The position numbers and the translations under genes were made by a program. The notes beneath the pieces were generated by a model. The model was not told the DNA's origin, ran no database searches, and was given only the letters and a program-made list of their open reading frames with translations. 64,000 bases of DNA, from contig NZ_BAABRO010000011.1 of assembly GCF_039545035.1 (NCBI RefSeq), forward strand, positions 1-64,000, written 5' to 3'. This document shows positions 35,090 to 47,797 of this stretch, in pieces (the stretch's first letter is position 1; each line of letters opens with the position of its first letter). The DNA comes from Novipirellula caenicola (GTDB lineage: Bacteria; Planctomycetota; Planctomycetia; Pirellulales; Pirellulaceae).

Positions 35090-36922
35090 ATGACATTGAT
35101 TCTTGGCATTTCGGCGTTCTACCATGATTCGGCCGTCGCGATTCTTCGCGATGGTGAGATCGTCGCTGCAGCGAGCGAAGAACGTTTCACTCGAAAAAAG
35201 CATGACGCGTCGTTTCCACAAAACGCTCTGCGTGAATGTTTGCGAATGGCCGACGCCGACGTTGGCGATCTTGATTACGTCGGGTTTTATGAAAAGCCGT
35301 TTTTGAAGTTCGATCGGCTGCTGGAAACCTACTTGGCCTACGCACCGGCCGGTTACGGCAGCTTCTTTCGTGCGATGCCAAGCTGGCTGAAAACAAAGTT
35401 GCACCTGCCTCGTGAAATCCGCAAACATTTAGGGACACAGTACAAACGCCGGATTGTGTTTTGCGAACACCATGAATCGCACGCCAGCAGCGCGTTCTTT
35501 CCGAGTCCGTTTGACGAAGCGGCGATCTTGACGGTTGATGGGGTGGGCGAATGGGCGACGACCACTTGGGGCGTCGGCCGCGGAAACCGCATCTCGCTGA
35601 AAAGCGAAATTCGATTTCCTCATTCGTTAGGACTGCTCTATTCGGCATTCACCTATTTCTGTGGCTTTCGCGTCAATTCGGGCGAGTACAAGTTGATGGG
35701 GTTGGCTCCGTACGGTGAACCCAAGTTTGTCGAATTGATTTTGAAGCACTTGATCAAGGTTCACGACGACGGCAGCTACCAGCTAAACATGGACTATTTT
35801 TCGTACGGTCATTCGTTGCAGATGACCGATCGAAAAATGGAGCGATTGCTGGGAGTCAAACGCCGCAAACCAAACGATCCGATCCGCAATGTGGATAGGG
35901 ATCTTGCCGCAAGCATCCAGCGAGTCACCGAGGACGTCGTGCTGCGAATGGCCAACCATGTCTTTGACCAAACCAAACTCGATTCGTTGTGCATGGCGGG
36001 CGGGGTGGCACTGAATTGTGTTGCCAACGGACGGCTGTTACGCGAAGGACCCTTTAAACGGATTTGGGTTCAGCCGGCTGCCGGTGATGCCGGAGGAGCT
36101 CTCGGAGTGGCCTGGCTGATTTGGAATCAATTGTTGGGCAAGCCGCGTGTGGCCCACGCGATCAGTGCCCAGCCAACGTCGATGCTTGGGCCCCCTGCGG
36201 ATCACGCAAGCGATCTGCAGACGCTCCGAGATAACGGTGCCGTGATGCGACACGTGCCGCAGGACGATGAACTCGATGCAGCGGTGGCGAAGCTTCTAGC
36301 CGACGGGAAAGTGGTGGGATGGGTCCAAGGTAAAATGGAGTTTGGGCCGCGGGCACTTGGCGGCCGCAGTATCCTCGGTGACCCCCGCAACCCTGAGATG
36401 CAATCGCTGATGAACGCCAAGATCAAGCGTCGAGAGTCCTTCCGGCCATTCGCCCCGAGTATTCTAGAAGAACATAGTCACGAATATTTCAAAATGCCCG
36501 ATGGCGATTCGAGCCCGTACATGATATTCACGTTTGATGTGCAGGAAACGCGACGACGACCAATCGATGTGTTGATTTCCTCTGGGGGCGAACAGAGAAC
36601 GCAGCCACGAAGCGAGCTGCCGGCGGTCACCCATTTAGACTATTCCGCCCGCGTGCAAACGGTCAGCCAGAATCGTTATCCGCGTTTTTATCAGCTGCTG
36701 CGAACGTTTTATCAACAAACCGGTTGTCCGGCGCTCGTCAACACCAGCTTTAATGTGCGAGGCGAACCGATTGTTGCAACGGCGGCCGATGCGTACCGCT
36801 GCTTCATGACGACGCAGATGGATGCTTTGGTGATCGGAAACGAGCTCCTGTTGAAAACTGAGCAACCCGAGTCGGCTTGTCAATCGAGCCAACAGGATCT
36901 CTGTGAATGGGAGCCCGGTTGA
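35090..36922 (+). CDS. carbamoyltransferase, NodU/CmcH family
   Basis: The N-terminal domain starts ILGISAFYHDSAVAILRDG and has AAASEERFTRKKHDASFP, the Kae1-like ATP-binding HDS and EERFTR motifs of this family. EHHESHASSAFFPSPF holds the metal-binding His pair, and the C-terminal part has VGWVQGKMEFGPRALGGRSI and FNVRGEPIV. These enzymes put a carbamoyl group from carbamoyl phosphate on a hydroxyl of a small molecule or glycan. It forms a triad with an SxtJ-family and a DUF5989 gene downstream. The ATG at 35090 is preferred over a TTG at 35075. The acceptor is unknown. Confidence 0.93.
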   Translation: MTLILGISAFYHDSAVAILRDGEIVAAASEERFTRKKHDASFPQNALRECLRMADADVGDLDYVGFYEKPFLKFDRLLETYLAYAPAGYGSFFRAMPSWLKTKLHLPREIRKHLGTQYKRRIVFCEHHESHASSAFFPSPFDEAAILTVDGVGEWATTTWGVGRGNRISLKSEIRFPHSLGLLYSAFTYFCGFRVNSGEYKLMGLAPYGEPKFVELILKHLIKVHDDGSYQLNMDYFSYGHSLQMTDRKMERLLGVKRRKPNDPIRNVDRDLAASIQRVTEDVVLRMANHVFDQTKLDSLCMAGGVALNCVANGRLLREGPFKRIWVQPAAGDAGGALGVAWLIWNQLLGKPRVAHAISAQPTSMLGPPADHASDLQTLRDNGAVMRHVPQDDELDAAVAKLLADGKVVGWVQGKMEFGPRALGGRSILGDPRNPEMQSLMNAKIKRRESFRPFAPSILEEHSHEYFKMPDGDSSPYMIFTFDVQETRRRPIDVLISSGGEQRTQPRSELPAVTHLDYSARVQTVSQNRYPRFYQLLRTFYQQTGCPALVNTSFNVRGEPIVATAADAYRCFMTTQMDALVIGNELLLKTEQPESACQSSQQDLCEWEPG

Positions 36923-37329
36923 TGGCTTTGTTTGATCTCAATACGGATCCATCGAGTTCGACCAAGCGATGGTTTGGGGCGTCGTTGTCGACGTTGCTGT
37001 TGATCGTTGCCTATCTTGTGCAGTACCGTGCCGCCAACGTGTCCATGATTCTCGCAATCGCCGGGGTGATGGTGGCTGTGGTGTACTATGCGGTGCCGGG
37101 AACACGCGTGCGTCTCATTCGAGCTTGGCAATATGCGACGTATCCCGTTGCCTGGGTGATCAGTCACCTGTTGTTGGGGACCGTCTTTTTCGGGATCGTC
37201 TTGCCGACGGGTATCGTGCTGCGGTTGTTGGGGTATGATCCACTGCGACTGAAGAAACGCAATTCCAAATCCAATTGGATGGCTCGCGGCGACGCCCCAG
37301 AGATTTCCCGTTACTTCAAACAGTTTTGA
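36922..37329 (+). CDS. SxtJ family membrane protein
   Basis: A small protein of 135 residues with about three membrane segments (LLLIVAYLVQY, ILAIAGVMVAVVYYA, WVISHLLLGTVFFGIVLP) and the end LGYDPLRLKKRNSKSNWM. This ending and the position right after a NodU/CmcH carbamoyltransferase are typical of SxtJ-family proteins. The start ATG overlaps the preceding stop as TGATG. The exact role is not known; a membrane anchor or partner for the carbamoyltransferase is an inference. Confidence 0.8.
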   Translation: MALFDLNTDPSSSTKRWFGASLSTLLLIVAYLVQYRAANVSMILAIAGVMVAVVYYAVPGTRVRLIRAWQYATYPVAWVISHLLLGTVFFGIVLPTGIVLRLLGYDPLRLKKRNSKSNWMARGDAPEISRYFKQF

Positions 37330-37339
37330 GAGCGACCCC

Positions 37340-37546
37340 ATGGACGAGCCACAGCGTTCTCGCGAAAACGAATTTGAAAACCGAGCCGAAGACGATGAGC
37401 TTGGTTTCGTTGAAGAGTTTGTCTTGTTTTTACGAGAGAACAAAAAGTGGTGGTTGGTGCCGCTGATCGGTTCTTTGCTGTCGATCGGTGTCGTCGCGGC
37501 GCTCGCTAGCAGTGCCGCCGCCCCGTTTATCTACACGCTGTTTTAG
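37340..37546 (+). CDS. DUF5989 family small membrane protein
   Basis: This 68-residue protein has a polar acidic N-terminus, then FVEEFVLFLRENKKWWLVPLI and one membrane segment ending in APFIYTLF. The FLRENKKWW and PFIYTLF signatures are those of DUF5989, a family regularly found behind carbamoyltransferase and SxtJ genes. It completes that triad here, ten bases after the SxtJ gene. Its function is unknown. Confidence 0.85.
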   Translation: MDEPQRSRENEFENRAEDDELGFVEEFVLFLRENKKWWLVPLIGSLLSIGVVAALASSAAAPFIYTLF

Positions 37547-37754
37547 CGGCTTGGCGATCAGGGGAGCGGGTTACTGAGCGTTATCAAGCTCCGTTATCAC
37601 CTTTTCGCTTCAAGGAGAGCATTTCGCGGTTTCGATCCCGTGGTCGTTGCGGTGTCCATATATTCGCGAAATCACTCCGTCTATACTTAGCTCACTGTCA
37701 TCGCGGCGCGGTGCCGATGGACGACGTTGGCGGATCCCTGTTTGCAAGAAATCG

Positions 37755-38576
37755 ATGAATATCAAGCAGCTTATTCTGGGCACGCGGATCGGTGACATTG
37801 CGATGTTCTCGAGAGAGAAGATCGACATCTTGCGTACGGCGCTCACCCAGCCCGAGGCAGTGGGGACCCTTGCCAATGACCAACTCGCCGGCGTCCTGGT
37901 GGCATCCATTTGTCAAACCGATAAGACGTTCCTCGATGTCGGTGCCCATATTGGCAGCGTCATCTCGGCGGTACGCAAACGGGACCCCGCGGTGGAGATC
38001 ATCGCGGTCGAAGCCATGCCCGACAAAGCGGCTAGGCTTCGCGAAAAGTTTCCGCACGTCATCTTGCATGCTTGTGCGGTGGGAGAAAACGAAGGCGAGG
38101 CGACGTTTTTTATCGACACGCAGCAAACCGGCTACAGTTCGCTCATTGCACCCGATGACAACACGTCGCACGTCCATGAAATCCGGGTCGCGATCAAGCG
38201 ATTGGACACGTTGATCCCAGAGGATGCCTTCGTTGATGTGATGAAAATCGATATCGAAGGAGCCGAGCTTGGGGCTCTTCGCGGAGCCACCAACATGCTG
38301 TCCCGATGCAGGCCTGTGGTGATGTTTGAAAGTGCTCCGACTCGTTCAAGCTCAAGCTACGAACCGAGAGACATCTATCAATTTTTTGATCAGCGCGGCT
38401 ATGAAATCGTCGTCCCCAATCGCCTCGCTCACGACGGCAGCGGACTTAGCGAAGAGGGGTTCATCGAGAGTCATCTCTATCCACGTCGATCCACCAACTA
38501 TTTTGCGGTGCCCCGAGATCGTCGAATTGAGATTCGGGATCGAGCACGCCTAGTCCTCGGCATCCACGTTGCATGA
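37755..38576 (+). CDS. FkbM family methyltransferase
   Basis: The SAM-binding region is TFLDVGAHIGSVISAVRKR (motif I) followed by EIIAVEAMPDKAARL; DVMKIDIEGAELGALRGA is the FkbM signature. The protein should methylate a sugar or natural-product hydroxyl. It follows the carbamoyltransferase triad by about 200 bases, so it may act on the same glycan, but a separate promoter is possible. The ATG at 37755 begins the conserved part; the frame is open from 37647. Confidence 0.87.
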   Translation: MNIKQLILGTRIGDIAMFSREKIDILRTALTQPEAVGTLANDQLAGVLVASICQTDKTFLDVGAHIGSVISAVRKRDPAVEIIAVEAMPDKAARLREKFPHVILHACAVGENEGEATFFIDTQQTGYSSLIAPDDNTSHVHEIRVAIKRLDTLIPEDAFVDVMKIDIEGAELGALRGATNMLSRCRPVVMFESAPTRSSSSYEPRDIYQFFDQRGYEIVVPNRLAHDGSGLSEEGFIESHLYPRRSTNYFAVPRDRRIEIRDRARLVLGIHVA

Positions 38577-38733
38577 ATGATTCGGGGCGTTCGACTCTGT
38601 GAACCGACGGGGCGTCGCTGCGCCAAGTGAAACAAGCACGTCCCCAGATGCTTTGCCTGATCTACGAATTCTTGAACCTGCAAGAGTCGAAAATCTCTGA
38701 TCCATCAAGGTGCGTCAGTTCTCGTCCAGCGTC

Positions 38734-40602
38734 TTAAGGGCGAATGACGCTCCAGCCGGATTCTTGCCGTTTCCGTTTAGGGGCGGTTCGCGGCTCTGGC
38801 TGTTGAAACTGCGTCTGGCGAACATCGCTTTGGTATGCTCGGCTGACTTGGTGACGCGTTTCCGTTTCGAACGATTGCTGTCGCACAAGTGCCGCTTCTC
38901 GAACGGGAATCGAATAAGGGGCACGCTCGCGGTTGGATGCATTGATCGGCTGCTCGTTGCTAGGCGGCAACGGCGGCGCGGTGAGCGGGCGATCTTGGTC
39001 ATTGGACTGCGACTGCACATCGAGCGTTCGGCGTTGGAACGGCGAAACGTACTCTGGCGGTGCTTGGATGGGATGAACGCTTGAGTAACCCAGTTGGCTG
39101 GCCTCTTCGTTTGCCGCTGTGATCATACGGTCAGAGCCGCGTTTTGCGTTGGATCCGAACACCGACGAATCGGCCGGATTTTGCAGTTGCCACTCGGTTC
39201 TCGTTTGAGGAGCGGATTCTGAACTCGAGCCGTTGCCGTTATTACTGCCGTTGCCGTTATTGTTGCGATATTCGTCCAAATAGCGGTCGATGTCGCTGCG
39301 GCCGTCTCGGTCGGTCGTCTCGCTTGGGCGTGCCGATTCGAGCCGAGGTTGGTCTAGCGGAGCACGGTCCCCGTTGGTCGAAGACGGTGCACCCGAAAGA
39401 GGTTCGGTGTTGGGGGCGTACGAACTGCGGGGAGCAGTCGATGGAATCGGAATGGTCATCGAGTTGCTTGGTGCCGCGATCGCACCCGTTTGATTGACGC
39501 TGCTGAACGGGCTTGGTGTGTACGACCCGGGCAATGACGACGAGGTGGAGCCATAGGCCGAACTTTGGCTAAAACTCGGAGGGGCCGGGACGCCGTTTAA
39601 ACTTGGTGGCGTCATCGGTGCGGTATCGCTCGGTGCCCCCAGCGAATTGCTCATTCCCGATGCCGAACCGACAGGAACCGGTTGACCAATCGGAACCGGT
39701 TGTCCGATTGGAGTCGCCTGATAAACGCTGGATTGGTTCGCACCCAAACTGCTGTAAGGAGACCGTTGCAGCTGGTCTAGGTAGGACGTGCAACCTTGCT
39801 GGGTAGTGACCGTCGTCCCCGAAACCGGGTCCACTGTGGTTACCGGGCGATAGTAGGTGACCGGGGCACGGTAGTAGGACGATCGATAGTTTGTGCCAAA
39901 CAACGCGCCAAAGAAGCGTCCTAGACCTCCCACACGTGGTTGCTCGGGGACGACAAACGGTGGCGCAACCGGAGTCGCCGGAATCGCGGTCGATGGAGTC
40001 GCGTAGGCTGCCGAGTACGAAGGCGAAGGTGTCGATTGCATTGGGTACGCATTGTTGCCACCGAAAAACGATGACGTCGGCGCGTTGCCGCGGAGCGATT
40101 GCGCAAGCGGAACGCTGCCGGCAGGAATCGGAATCGACGTCGCTGGTGGGTAGGCGGTCGCAATCGGTGCCGAGGTTCCGTTCATCGGCAAACTGTACGA
40201 TGTCTGCGCGGTCGCTTGACCGGTGACCGGCATACCGGTGTAAACCGATGGATTGTTTAACGGGTAAGCAGGACGCTGAGCTTGATACACACCGCTGATT
40301 TGGTAACGCGGGGTCGTCGGTTGGACGAGCGGATTCGATGCGTACGCGGAACTGTAAAGGGCGCTGCTTGGGTAGGCTGCGGTGTAGGGCGACGCGGGTG
40401 CGTAGCCTGCCGAGTAGCCCACCGGCACGGCGCCATAATTCGCACTGTACGGGTACGCGGCTGTGTACGGCGCATAGCCGGCGGCATATGCCGTGGGCCG
40501 TCCAAAAAGCCAATCGGTTAGGCAGCAAGCAGATGCATCCGCTGTCGCAAAGCTAACAGCAGCAAATGTGATTAAAGCGGCTAGGCGTCGTCGTTTCGAC
40601 AT
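38734..40602 (-). CDS. secreted Tyr/Ala/Pro/Ser-rich protein of unknown function
   Basis: A signal peptide (LAALITFAAVSFATADASAC) leads into a tract of AGYAPYTAAYPY-like repeats (about residues 35-90), then a long Ser/Pro/Thr-rich low-complexity body and a basic end (APKRKRQES). A short CCLTDWLFGRP element after cleavage contains two neighbouring cysteines. I know no family; such proteins are common in Pirellulaceae and probably sit in the envelope or outer matrix. Long open frames on both strands here are caused by the biased composition. It stands alone. Confidence 0.75.
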   Translation of the reverse strand: MSKRRRLAALITFAAVSFATADASACCLTDWLFGRPTAYAAGYAPYTAAYPYSANYGAVPVGYSAGYAPASPYTAAYPSSALYSSAYASNPLVQPTTPRYQISGVYQAQRPAYPLNNPSVYTGMPVTGQATAQTSYSLPMNGTSAPIATAYPPATSIPIPAGSVPLAQSLRGNAPTSSFFGGNNAYPMQSTPSPSYSAAYATPSTAIPATPVAPPFVVPEQPRVGGLGRFFGALFGTNYRSSYYRAPVTYYRPVTTVDPVSGTTVTTQQGCTSYLDQLQRSPYSSLGANQSSVYQATPIGQPVPIGQPVPVGSASGMSNSLGAPSDTAPMTPPSLNGVPAPPSFSQSSAYGSTSSSLPGSYTPSPFSSVNQTGAIAAPSNSMTIPIPSTAPRSSYAPNTEPLSGAPSSTNGDRAPLDQPRLESARPSETTDRDGRSDIDRYLDEYRNNNGNGSNNGNGSSSESAPQTRTEWQLQNPADSSVFGSNAKRGSDRMITAANEEASQLGYSSVHPIQAPPEYVSPFQRRTLDVQSQSNDQDRPLTAPPLPPSNEQPINASNRERAPYSIPVREAALVRQQSFETETRHQVSRAYQSDVRQTQFQQPEPRTAPKRKRQESGWSVIRP

Positions 40603-43192
<2,590 letters not shown>

Positions 43193-43356
43193 TGCATTCG
43201 CCTCGCGTCGAGATTGGGATCGCGACCGGATGCATTGCATTGGGCAGCGATCCCTTCGGCGAGGCACGCTTTTTGTCGGCTCAAACCCGCGGGACATGGT
43301 CCTCCGTTTGAACAAAACCTTTTAAACACAACCTTCAAAACAGACACGAAAATACT

Positions 43357-43653
43357 ATGGCAAAAATGAACCTACGTCCGTTGGATGACCGCATTGTTGT
43401 TGAGCCTGTCGAGGCCGAAGAAACCACCGCTGGCGGTATCGTGCTTCCCGATTCGGCTCGTGAAAAACCACAGCGTGGCACGGTTGTCGCCGTTGGCCCA
43501 GGCAAGATGTTGGACAGCGGAAACCGTGGCGAGCTAAGCGTCACCGTTGGCGACGTCGTGATCTACGGCAAGTACGGCGGAAGCAACATCGAAGTCGATG
43601 GCCGCGAAATGAAGATCCTTCGCGAAAGCGACATCTTGGCAAAAGTTCTGTAG
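43357..43653 (+). CDS. groES: co-chaperonin GroES
   Basis: A 98-residue protein with LRPLDDRIVVEPVEAEETTAGGIVLPD, the mobile loop of GroES, and GKYGGSNIEVDGREMKIL. It caps the GroEL ring. It lies between two groEL genes, 164 bases after groEL1 and 140 before groEL2. The spacer before it contains AGGCAC-N6-TGT, close to a sigma-54 site but lacking the GC, so it is not called. Confidence 0.97.
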   Translation: MAKMNLRPLDDRIVVEPVEAEETTAGGIVLPDSAREKPQRGTVVAVGPGKMLDSGNRGELSVTVGDVVIYGKYGGSNIEVDGREMKILRESDILAKVL

Positions 43654-43793
43654 TGAACGGCACTTTTGGTTTTTCGCAGTGAGCCGGCCACGTCGGCTCT
43701 GCTGCGATGGACGAAACGTCTCAGCGGTGTGTGTGTCACTGCCGCTGATTGCAACAAAACGAACAACAGCAATTTTATTACAGGAATTCACTC

Positions 43794-45413
43794 GTGGCAA
43801 AACAACTGCTATTTGACGACCACGCGCGAGCTCGCATGTTGGCGGGCGTCGACAAGTTGGCCAATGCGGTCGCCGTGACAATGGGCCCTACCGGTCGCAA
43901 CGTGATGATCGAAAAGTCCTTTGGCGGACCGACCGTAACGAAGGACGGTGTCACCGTCGCTAAAGAAATCGAACTCGAAGATCGCTTCGAGAACATGGGC
44001 GCCAAATTGGTGATCGAGGTCGCGCAAAAGACCAGCGATCTGGCGGGCGATGGTACCACCACCGCAACCGTCTTGGCTCGCGCCATTTTCAAAGAAGGCT
44101 TGCGTAACATTGTCGCCGGCAGCAACCCAGCGGCGATTCGCCGTGGGATCGACAAAGCGGTTCAAGCGGCAACCGAGCAATTGATCGAGATGGGACAACC
44201 CGTCAAGAACAAAGAGCAAATCGCGAACGTTGGTGCGATCAGTGCGAACAATGACAAGGTTATCGGAAACTTGTTGGCCGATGCGTTGGAGCGTGTTGGT
44301 AAGGACGGCGTGATCACGGTCGAAGAAGGCAAGAGCCGAGCGACCGAAGTGAACTACGTCGACGGAATGCAGTTCGACAAGGGCTACATCTCGCCTTACT
44401 TCATCAACGACCCAAGCACGATGGAAGCGAGCCTCGAGAACGCTTTGATCCTGCTTTACGAGAAGAAGATCAGCAACATTCGCGATCTTGTTCCGTTGTT
44501 GGAAAAAGCGGCTCAAACCGGTCAACCGTTGTTGATCATCGCCGAAGACGTCGACGCGGAAGCTTTGACGTTGTTGGTGGTCAACAAGCTGCGTGGCACG
44601 CTGAACGTGTGTGCGGTCAAGGCGCCTGGTTTTGGCGATCGTCGTAAAGCGATGCTTGGCGATATCGCAACCTTGACCGGCGGTACGCTGATCAGCGAAG
44701 ACTTGGGTATCCAACTCGAAAACGTCACGCTCGAGCAACTCGGTCGTGCCAAGAAGGTCACCGTCGACAAGAGCAACACGACCATTGTCGAAGGCAGCGG
44801 AAACCGCGAAGACATCGACAAACGCGTTTCTCAAATCCGTGCTCAAATCGAACAAACCGATAGCGAGTACGACAAAGAAAAATTCCAAGAGCGTTTGGCG
44901 AAGTTGGCTGGTGGCGTTGCCGTGATCAGCGTTGGTGCCGAAACCGAAGCGGAAATGAAGCAAACCAAGGCCCGCTTGGAAGACGCCCTGCATGCGACCC
45001 GTGCAGCGGTCGAAGAAGGCATCCTGCCCGGCGGTGGTGTGGCGCTGGTGCGTTGCTACGAAGCTGTCGAAGCGGCTCAGAAAAAAGCCCGAGGCGATGA
45101 AAAGATCGGTGTCGGTATCGTCTTGAACGCGTTGGACGCTCCAATGCGTCAAATCGCTGACAACGGCGGAATCGACGGCAGCGTTGTCGTTGACGAAGTT
45201 CGCCAAAAGGGTGACACGATTGGTTACGACGCCAACACCGGCCAGTACTGCGACATGCTCAAGGCTGGCGTGATCGACCCCGTCAAGGTTGCTCGCACCG
45301 CATTGGCAAACGCCGGCAGCATCGCAGGTTTGATGTTGACGACCGAAGCCTTGGTCACCAATTTCGAAGCCGAAGACAAGGACAAGCGTCAAGTCGAAGG
45401 CGTCGTGTCGTAA
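43794..45413 (+). CDS. groEL: chaperonin GroEL 2 (without GGM tail)
   Basis: A second full chaperonin: [59 protein letters not shown] and the later [15 protein letters not shown]. It ends [15 protein letters not shown] with no Gly-Met repeats, unlike GroEL1. The GTG at 43794 has AGGA nine bases upstream and matches the GroEL1 start (VAKQLLFDD); the open frame runs back to 43749. Duplicate chaperonins in one locus may divide clients or be differently regulated. Confidence 0.97.
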   Translation: MAKQLLFDDHARARMLAGVDKLANAVAVTMGPTGRNVMIEKSFGGPTVTKDGVTVAKEIELEDRFENMGAKLVIEVAQKTSDLAGDGTTTATVLARAIFKEGLRNIVAGSNPAAIRRGIDKAVQAATEQLIEMGQPVKNKEQIANVGAISANNDKVIGNLLADALERVGKDGVITVEEGKSRATEVNYVDGMQFDKGYISPYFINDPSTMEASLENALILLYEKKISNIRDLVPLLEKAAQTGQPLLIIAEDVDAEALTLLVVNKLRGTLNVCAVKAPGFGDRRKAMLGDIATLTGGTLISEDLGIQLENVTLEQLGRAKKVTVDKSNTTIVEGSGNREDIDKRVSQIRAQIEQTDSEYDKEKFQERLAKLAGGVAVISVGAETEAEMKQTKARLEDALHATRAAVEEGILPGGGVALVRCYEAVEAAQKKARGDEKIGVGIVLNALDAPMRQIADNGGIDGSVVVDEVRQKGDTIGYDANTGQYCDMLKAGVIDPVKVARTALANAGSIAGLMLTTEALVTNFEAEDKDKRQVEGVVS

Positions 45414-45434
45414 CGCGAGGGGGATTCCCTCGAA
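45414..45434 (+). terminator. hairpin after groEL2
   Basis: CGAGGG (45416-45421) pairs with CCCTCG around a short loop just after the groEL2 stop. No T run follows, so it may only be an mRNA-stabilising hairpin at the end of the groEL unit. Confidence 0.4.
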
Positions 45435-45661
45435 TTGCGACTAATGTGTGATTCGATTGCGATGTGCGGCAGGCCTTAGGCCAATGAGGTCACCGCACGG
45501 GTTGTCGATGCACAAGGATAGATAAGAATCGAATCGGGTCGTCGCCAATGGGCGGGCGGCCTGATTTGATATCAGGACCGGATGGAATCTGGTCCCGGAT
45601 GCAGCGGGAGTCGCTGTGTTGGCTCGTCTGATTTTTTGCTCTGGATAATGTTGCCGTTGTT

Positions 45662-46810
45662 ATGGCTGAAAAACGCGATTATTACGCCGTCCTCGGGGTG
45701 GCTCGCACTGCGACCAAACAGGAACTTGATCGTGCCTATCGAAAGTTGGCGATCAAATACCATCCCGACAGCAATAAAAACGACGAGAATGCCGTCGAGA
45801 TGTTCAAAGAGGCATCCGAGGCTTACGAAATTCTAAGCGATCAAACCAAACGCGAACGCTACGATCGTTATGGGCACGCCGGCGTGGACGGCATGGCCCA
45901 TCAATCGCACGACGTCGAAGACATCTTCGAAGCGTTCGGTGACCTGTTTGGCGGCGGGATGTTTGGCGATTTGTTCGGGTCGCGTGGTGGCGGCGGAGGT
46001 CGGCGGCGATCGCGTCGCGGTGCCGATATTCGCTGTAACGTAACCCTGACGCTCGAAGAGGCCGCTCGCGGCGTTAGCAAAGATATCTCGTTTCGGCGAC
46101 GCGTTCGCTGTGTGACTTGCGAGGGCAGCGGAGCCGCGCCCGGCAGCAAACCCGAAGCCTGTGCGACGTGTGGTGGTCGCGGCCAAGTGATTCAATCCGC
46201 GGGCATCTTGCGAGTGCAAACCGCGTGTCCGCATTGTCATGGTACGGGACAACAGATCAGCCAACCTTGTGCTGATTGCCGCGGTGCTGGACTGCAGAAC
46301 GAAAAAGCTGAATTGACGGTCGAAATTCCTGCGGGAGTCGACGATGGCATGCGTGTTCGCTTGCAAGGCGAAGGCGAAGCGAGTCCCGATGGCGGACCTC
46401 CGGGTGACTGCTACTGTTTTATTTCCGTGTTGCCTCATGCGTTGTTCAAACGCGATGGGGTTCACCTGATCCTGCAGTTGCCGATCTCGTACACGCAAGC
46501 CGCTTTAGGCGCCGAGATCGAAGTTCCCACGCTGGATGGTCCAGAGTCGCTTCGCGTGGATGCAGGCACGCAAAACGGTGACGTCTTTACGCTTCGCGGC
46601 AAAGGGATCTTGGATCCTCGTGGCGGCCGTGCCGGTGACCTATTGATCCAAGTGATGATCGAAGTACCGAAAAAACTCTCGAGCGAGCAAGAACGATTGC
46701 TTCGCGAACTAGCGGAACTTGAACATGAAACGGTTTTGCCTCATCGCAAATCGTTTTTGGAAAAGCTCCGAACGTTTTTTGACCCCGATGCACAACCTCA
46801 AGAAACTTGA
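45662..46810 (+). CDS. dnaJ: chaperone DnaJ (Hsp40, type I)
   Basis: J domain with [28 protein letters not shown] and the HPD motif ([10 protein letters not shown]), a Gly/Phe-rich part ([22 protein letters not shown]), four zinc-finger repeats ([36 protein letters not shown]), and the C-terminal peptide-binding domains. It delivers clients to DnaK and stimulates its ATPase. The stop overlaps the grpE frame, suggesting an operon. dnaK is not in the window. Confidence 0.96.
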   Translation: MAEKRDYYAVLGVARTATKQELDRAYRKLAIKYHPDSNKNDENAVEMFKEASEAYEILSDQTKRERYDRYGHAGVDGMAHQSHDVEDIFEAFGDLFGGGMFGDLFGSRGGGGGRRRSRRGADIRCNVTLTLEEAARGVSKDISFRRRVRCVTCEGSGAAPGSKPEACATCGGRGQVIQSAGILRVQTACPHCHGTGQQISQPCADCRGAGLQNEKAELTVEIPAGVDDGMRVRLQGEGEASPDGGPPGDCYCFISVLPHALFKRDGVHLILQLPISYTQAALGAEIEVPTLDGPESLRVDAGTQNGDVFTLRGKGILDPRGGRAGDLLIQVMIEVPKKLSSEQERLLRELAELEHETVLPHRKSFLEKLRTFFDPDAQPQET

Positions 46811-46818
46811 GTCGAAAT

Positions 46819-47412
46819 ATGAAACAAGAAGAAAACAAATCCCAGGAAGAGATGGACGCAATGGACGCCGTGCACGAAGACGAAGGGTCGCAAGACGAAG
46901 CGATGCAGGAGGATAACGCCGGCGTCGAAAGTCGCGATGCCGAAATCGAGCGATTGCGAGCGTCGTCGGAATCGGCCGAAAAACGAGTCCTGCAGGCGCA
47001 AGCCGAAGCCGAGAACTTTCGCAAACGAATGCGTCGCGATTTCGAGGACCAATTGCGTTACGCCGCAGTCCCGCTTGTAAACGATTTGCTACAGGTTCGC
47101 GACAATTTGCATCGAGCGATCGAAGCATCCGGAAGCACAAGCGAATCCGATGGGTTGCGTGAAGGGGTCGCGATGGTCGCCAAGCAGCTCGACGATACGC
47201 TCGCGAAATACCAGATTCGCGAAATCCCTGCTGCAGGTGAATTGTTCGATCCGAACTACCACGAAGCCATCTCGCAGATCCCGAGTGATGAACACCCCGC
47301 AGGGACGGTGGCTCATGTTGCCGTCACGGGATTCCAAATGCACGATCGCGTGATTCGCCCTAGCCAAGTCATTGTCAGCACGGGACCTGCGAGTGATACG
47401 CCCGCGAACTAA
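46819..47412 (+). CDS. grpE: nucleotide exchange factor GrpE
   Basis: An acidic N-terminus is followed by a coiled coil (AEIERLRASSESAEKRVLQAQ), then AENFRKRMRRDFEDQLRYA and the beta-domain GELFDPNYHEAISQIPSDEHPAGTV, the GrpE signature. It releases ADP from DnaK. The ATG at 46819 is chosen over a TTG at 46807 that overlaps dnaJ. It is cotranscribed with dnaJ. Confidence 0.94.
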   Translation: MKQEENKSQEEMDAMDAVHEDEGSQDEAMQEDNAGVESRDAEIERLRASSESAEKRVLQAQAEAENFRKRMRRDFEDQLRYAAVPLVNDLLQVRDNLHRAIEASGSTSESDGLREGVAMVAKQLDDTLAKYQIREIPAAGELFDPNYHEAISQIPSDEHPAGTVAHVAVTGFQMHDRVIRPSQVIVSTGPASDTPAN

Positions 47413-47486
47413 GAATCGCGGAAACGATTTTCGCTCCCTTGCGTTTGAACGTTCCTAACCTGGTCCATCTTTCAAGGCAACTTTCT

Positions 47487-47795
47487 ATGCCAACTTACGA
47501 TTATGAGTGCGACGCCTGCGGCCACACCATGGAGCTCTTTCAAGGGATCAATGATCCGGTTGAAAAGAAATGTCCTGAGTGCAAAAAGAACAAGCTAAAG
47601 CGTTTGTTCGGTGCGGGGGCAGCCATTGTGTTCAAAGGCAGCGGGTTCTACCAAACCGATTACCGCAGCGAAGGATACAAAAAGGCCGCCAAAGCGGATA
47701 AATCGTCGACAAGCAGTTCGAGCAAAAGCGAATCGAAAGCTTCGAAAAGCGAGTCCAAGGCGAGCAAGCCCGCGAAGCCCAAGAGCGATTCCTAA
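47487..47795 (+). CDS. FmdB family zinc-ribbon protein
   Basis: MPTYDYECDACGHTMELFQG and KKCPECKKNKLKRLFG supply the two CxxC pairs of an FmdB-type zinc ribbon. The C-terminal half is a Ser/Lys-rich disordered tail. The family is named after a putative regulator of formamidase/amidase genes, but most members have no known role. It lies right after grpE. The frame is open from 47439, but the ATG at 47487 starts the conserved domain. Confidence 0.9.
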   Translation: MPTYDYECDACGHTMELFQGINDPVEKKCPECKKNKLKRLFGAGAAIVFKGSGFYQTDYRSEGYKKAAKADKSSTSSSSKSESKASKSESKASKPAKPKSDS

Positions 47796-47797
47796 CG

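Noticed and set aside
39569-40528. 319-codon frame overlapping the Tyr/Ala/Pro-rich gene
   Set aside because: Same strand, another frame, caused by low-complexity composition; no signal peptide or domain, while the main frame has both.
43262-43278. AGGCAC-GCTTT-TTGTC in the groES leader
   Set aside because: Close to sigma-54 but reads GT instead of GC at the -12 position and lacks the first T of TGGCAC.
43809-45392. 527-codon open frame antisense to groEL2
   Set aside because: It covers the full groEL2 gene in the opposite direction. Highly biased codon use in the real gene removes stops from the complement. No family resemblance.
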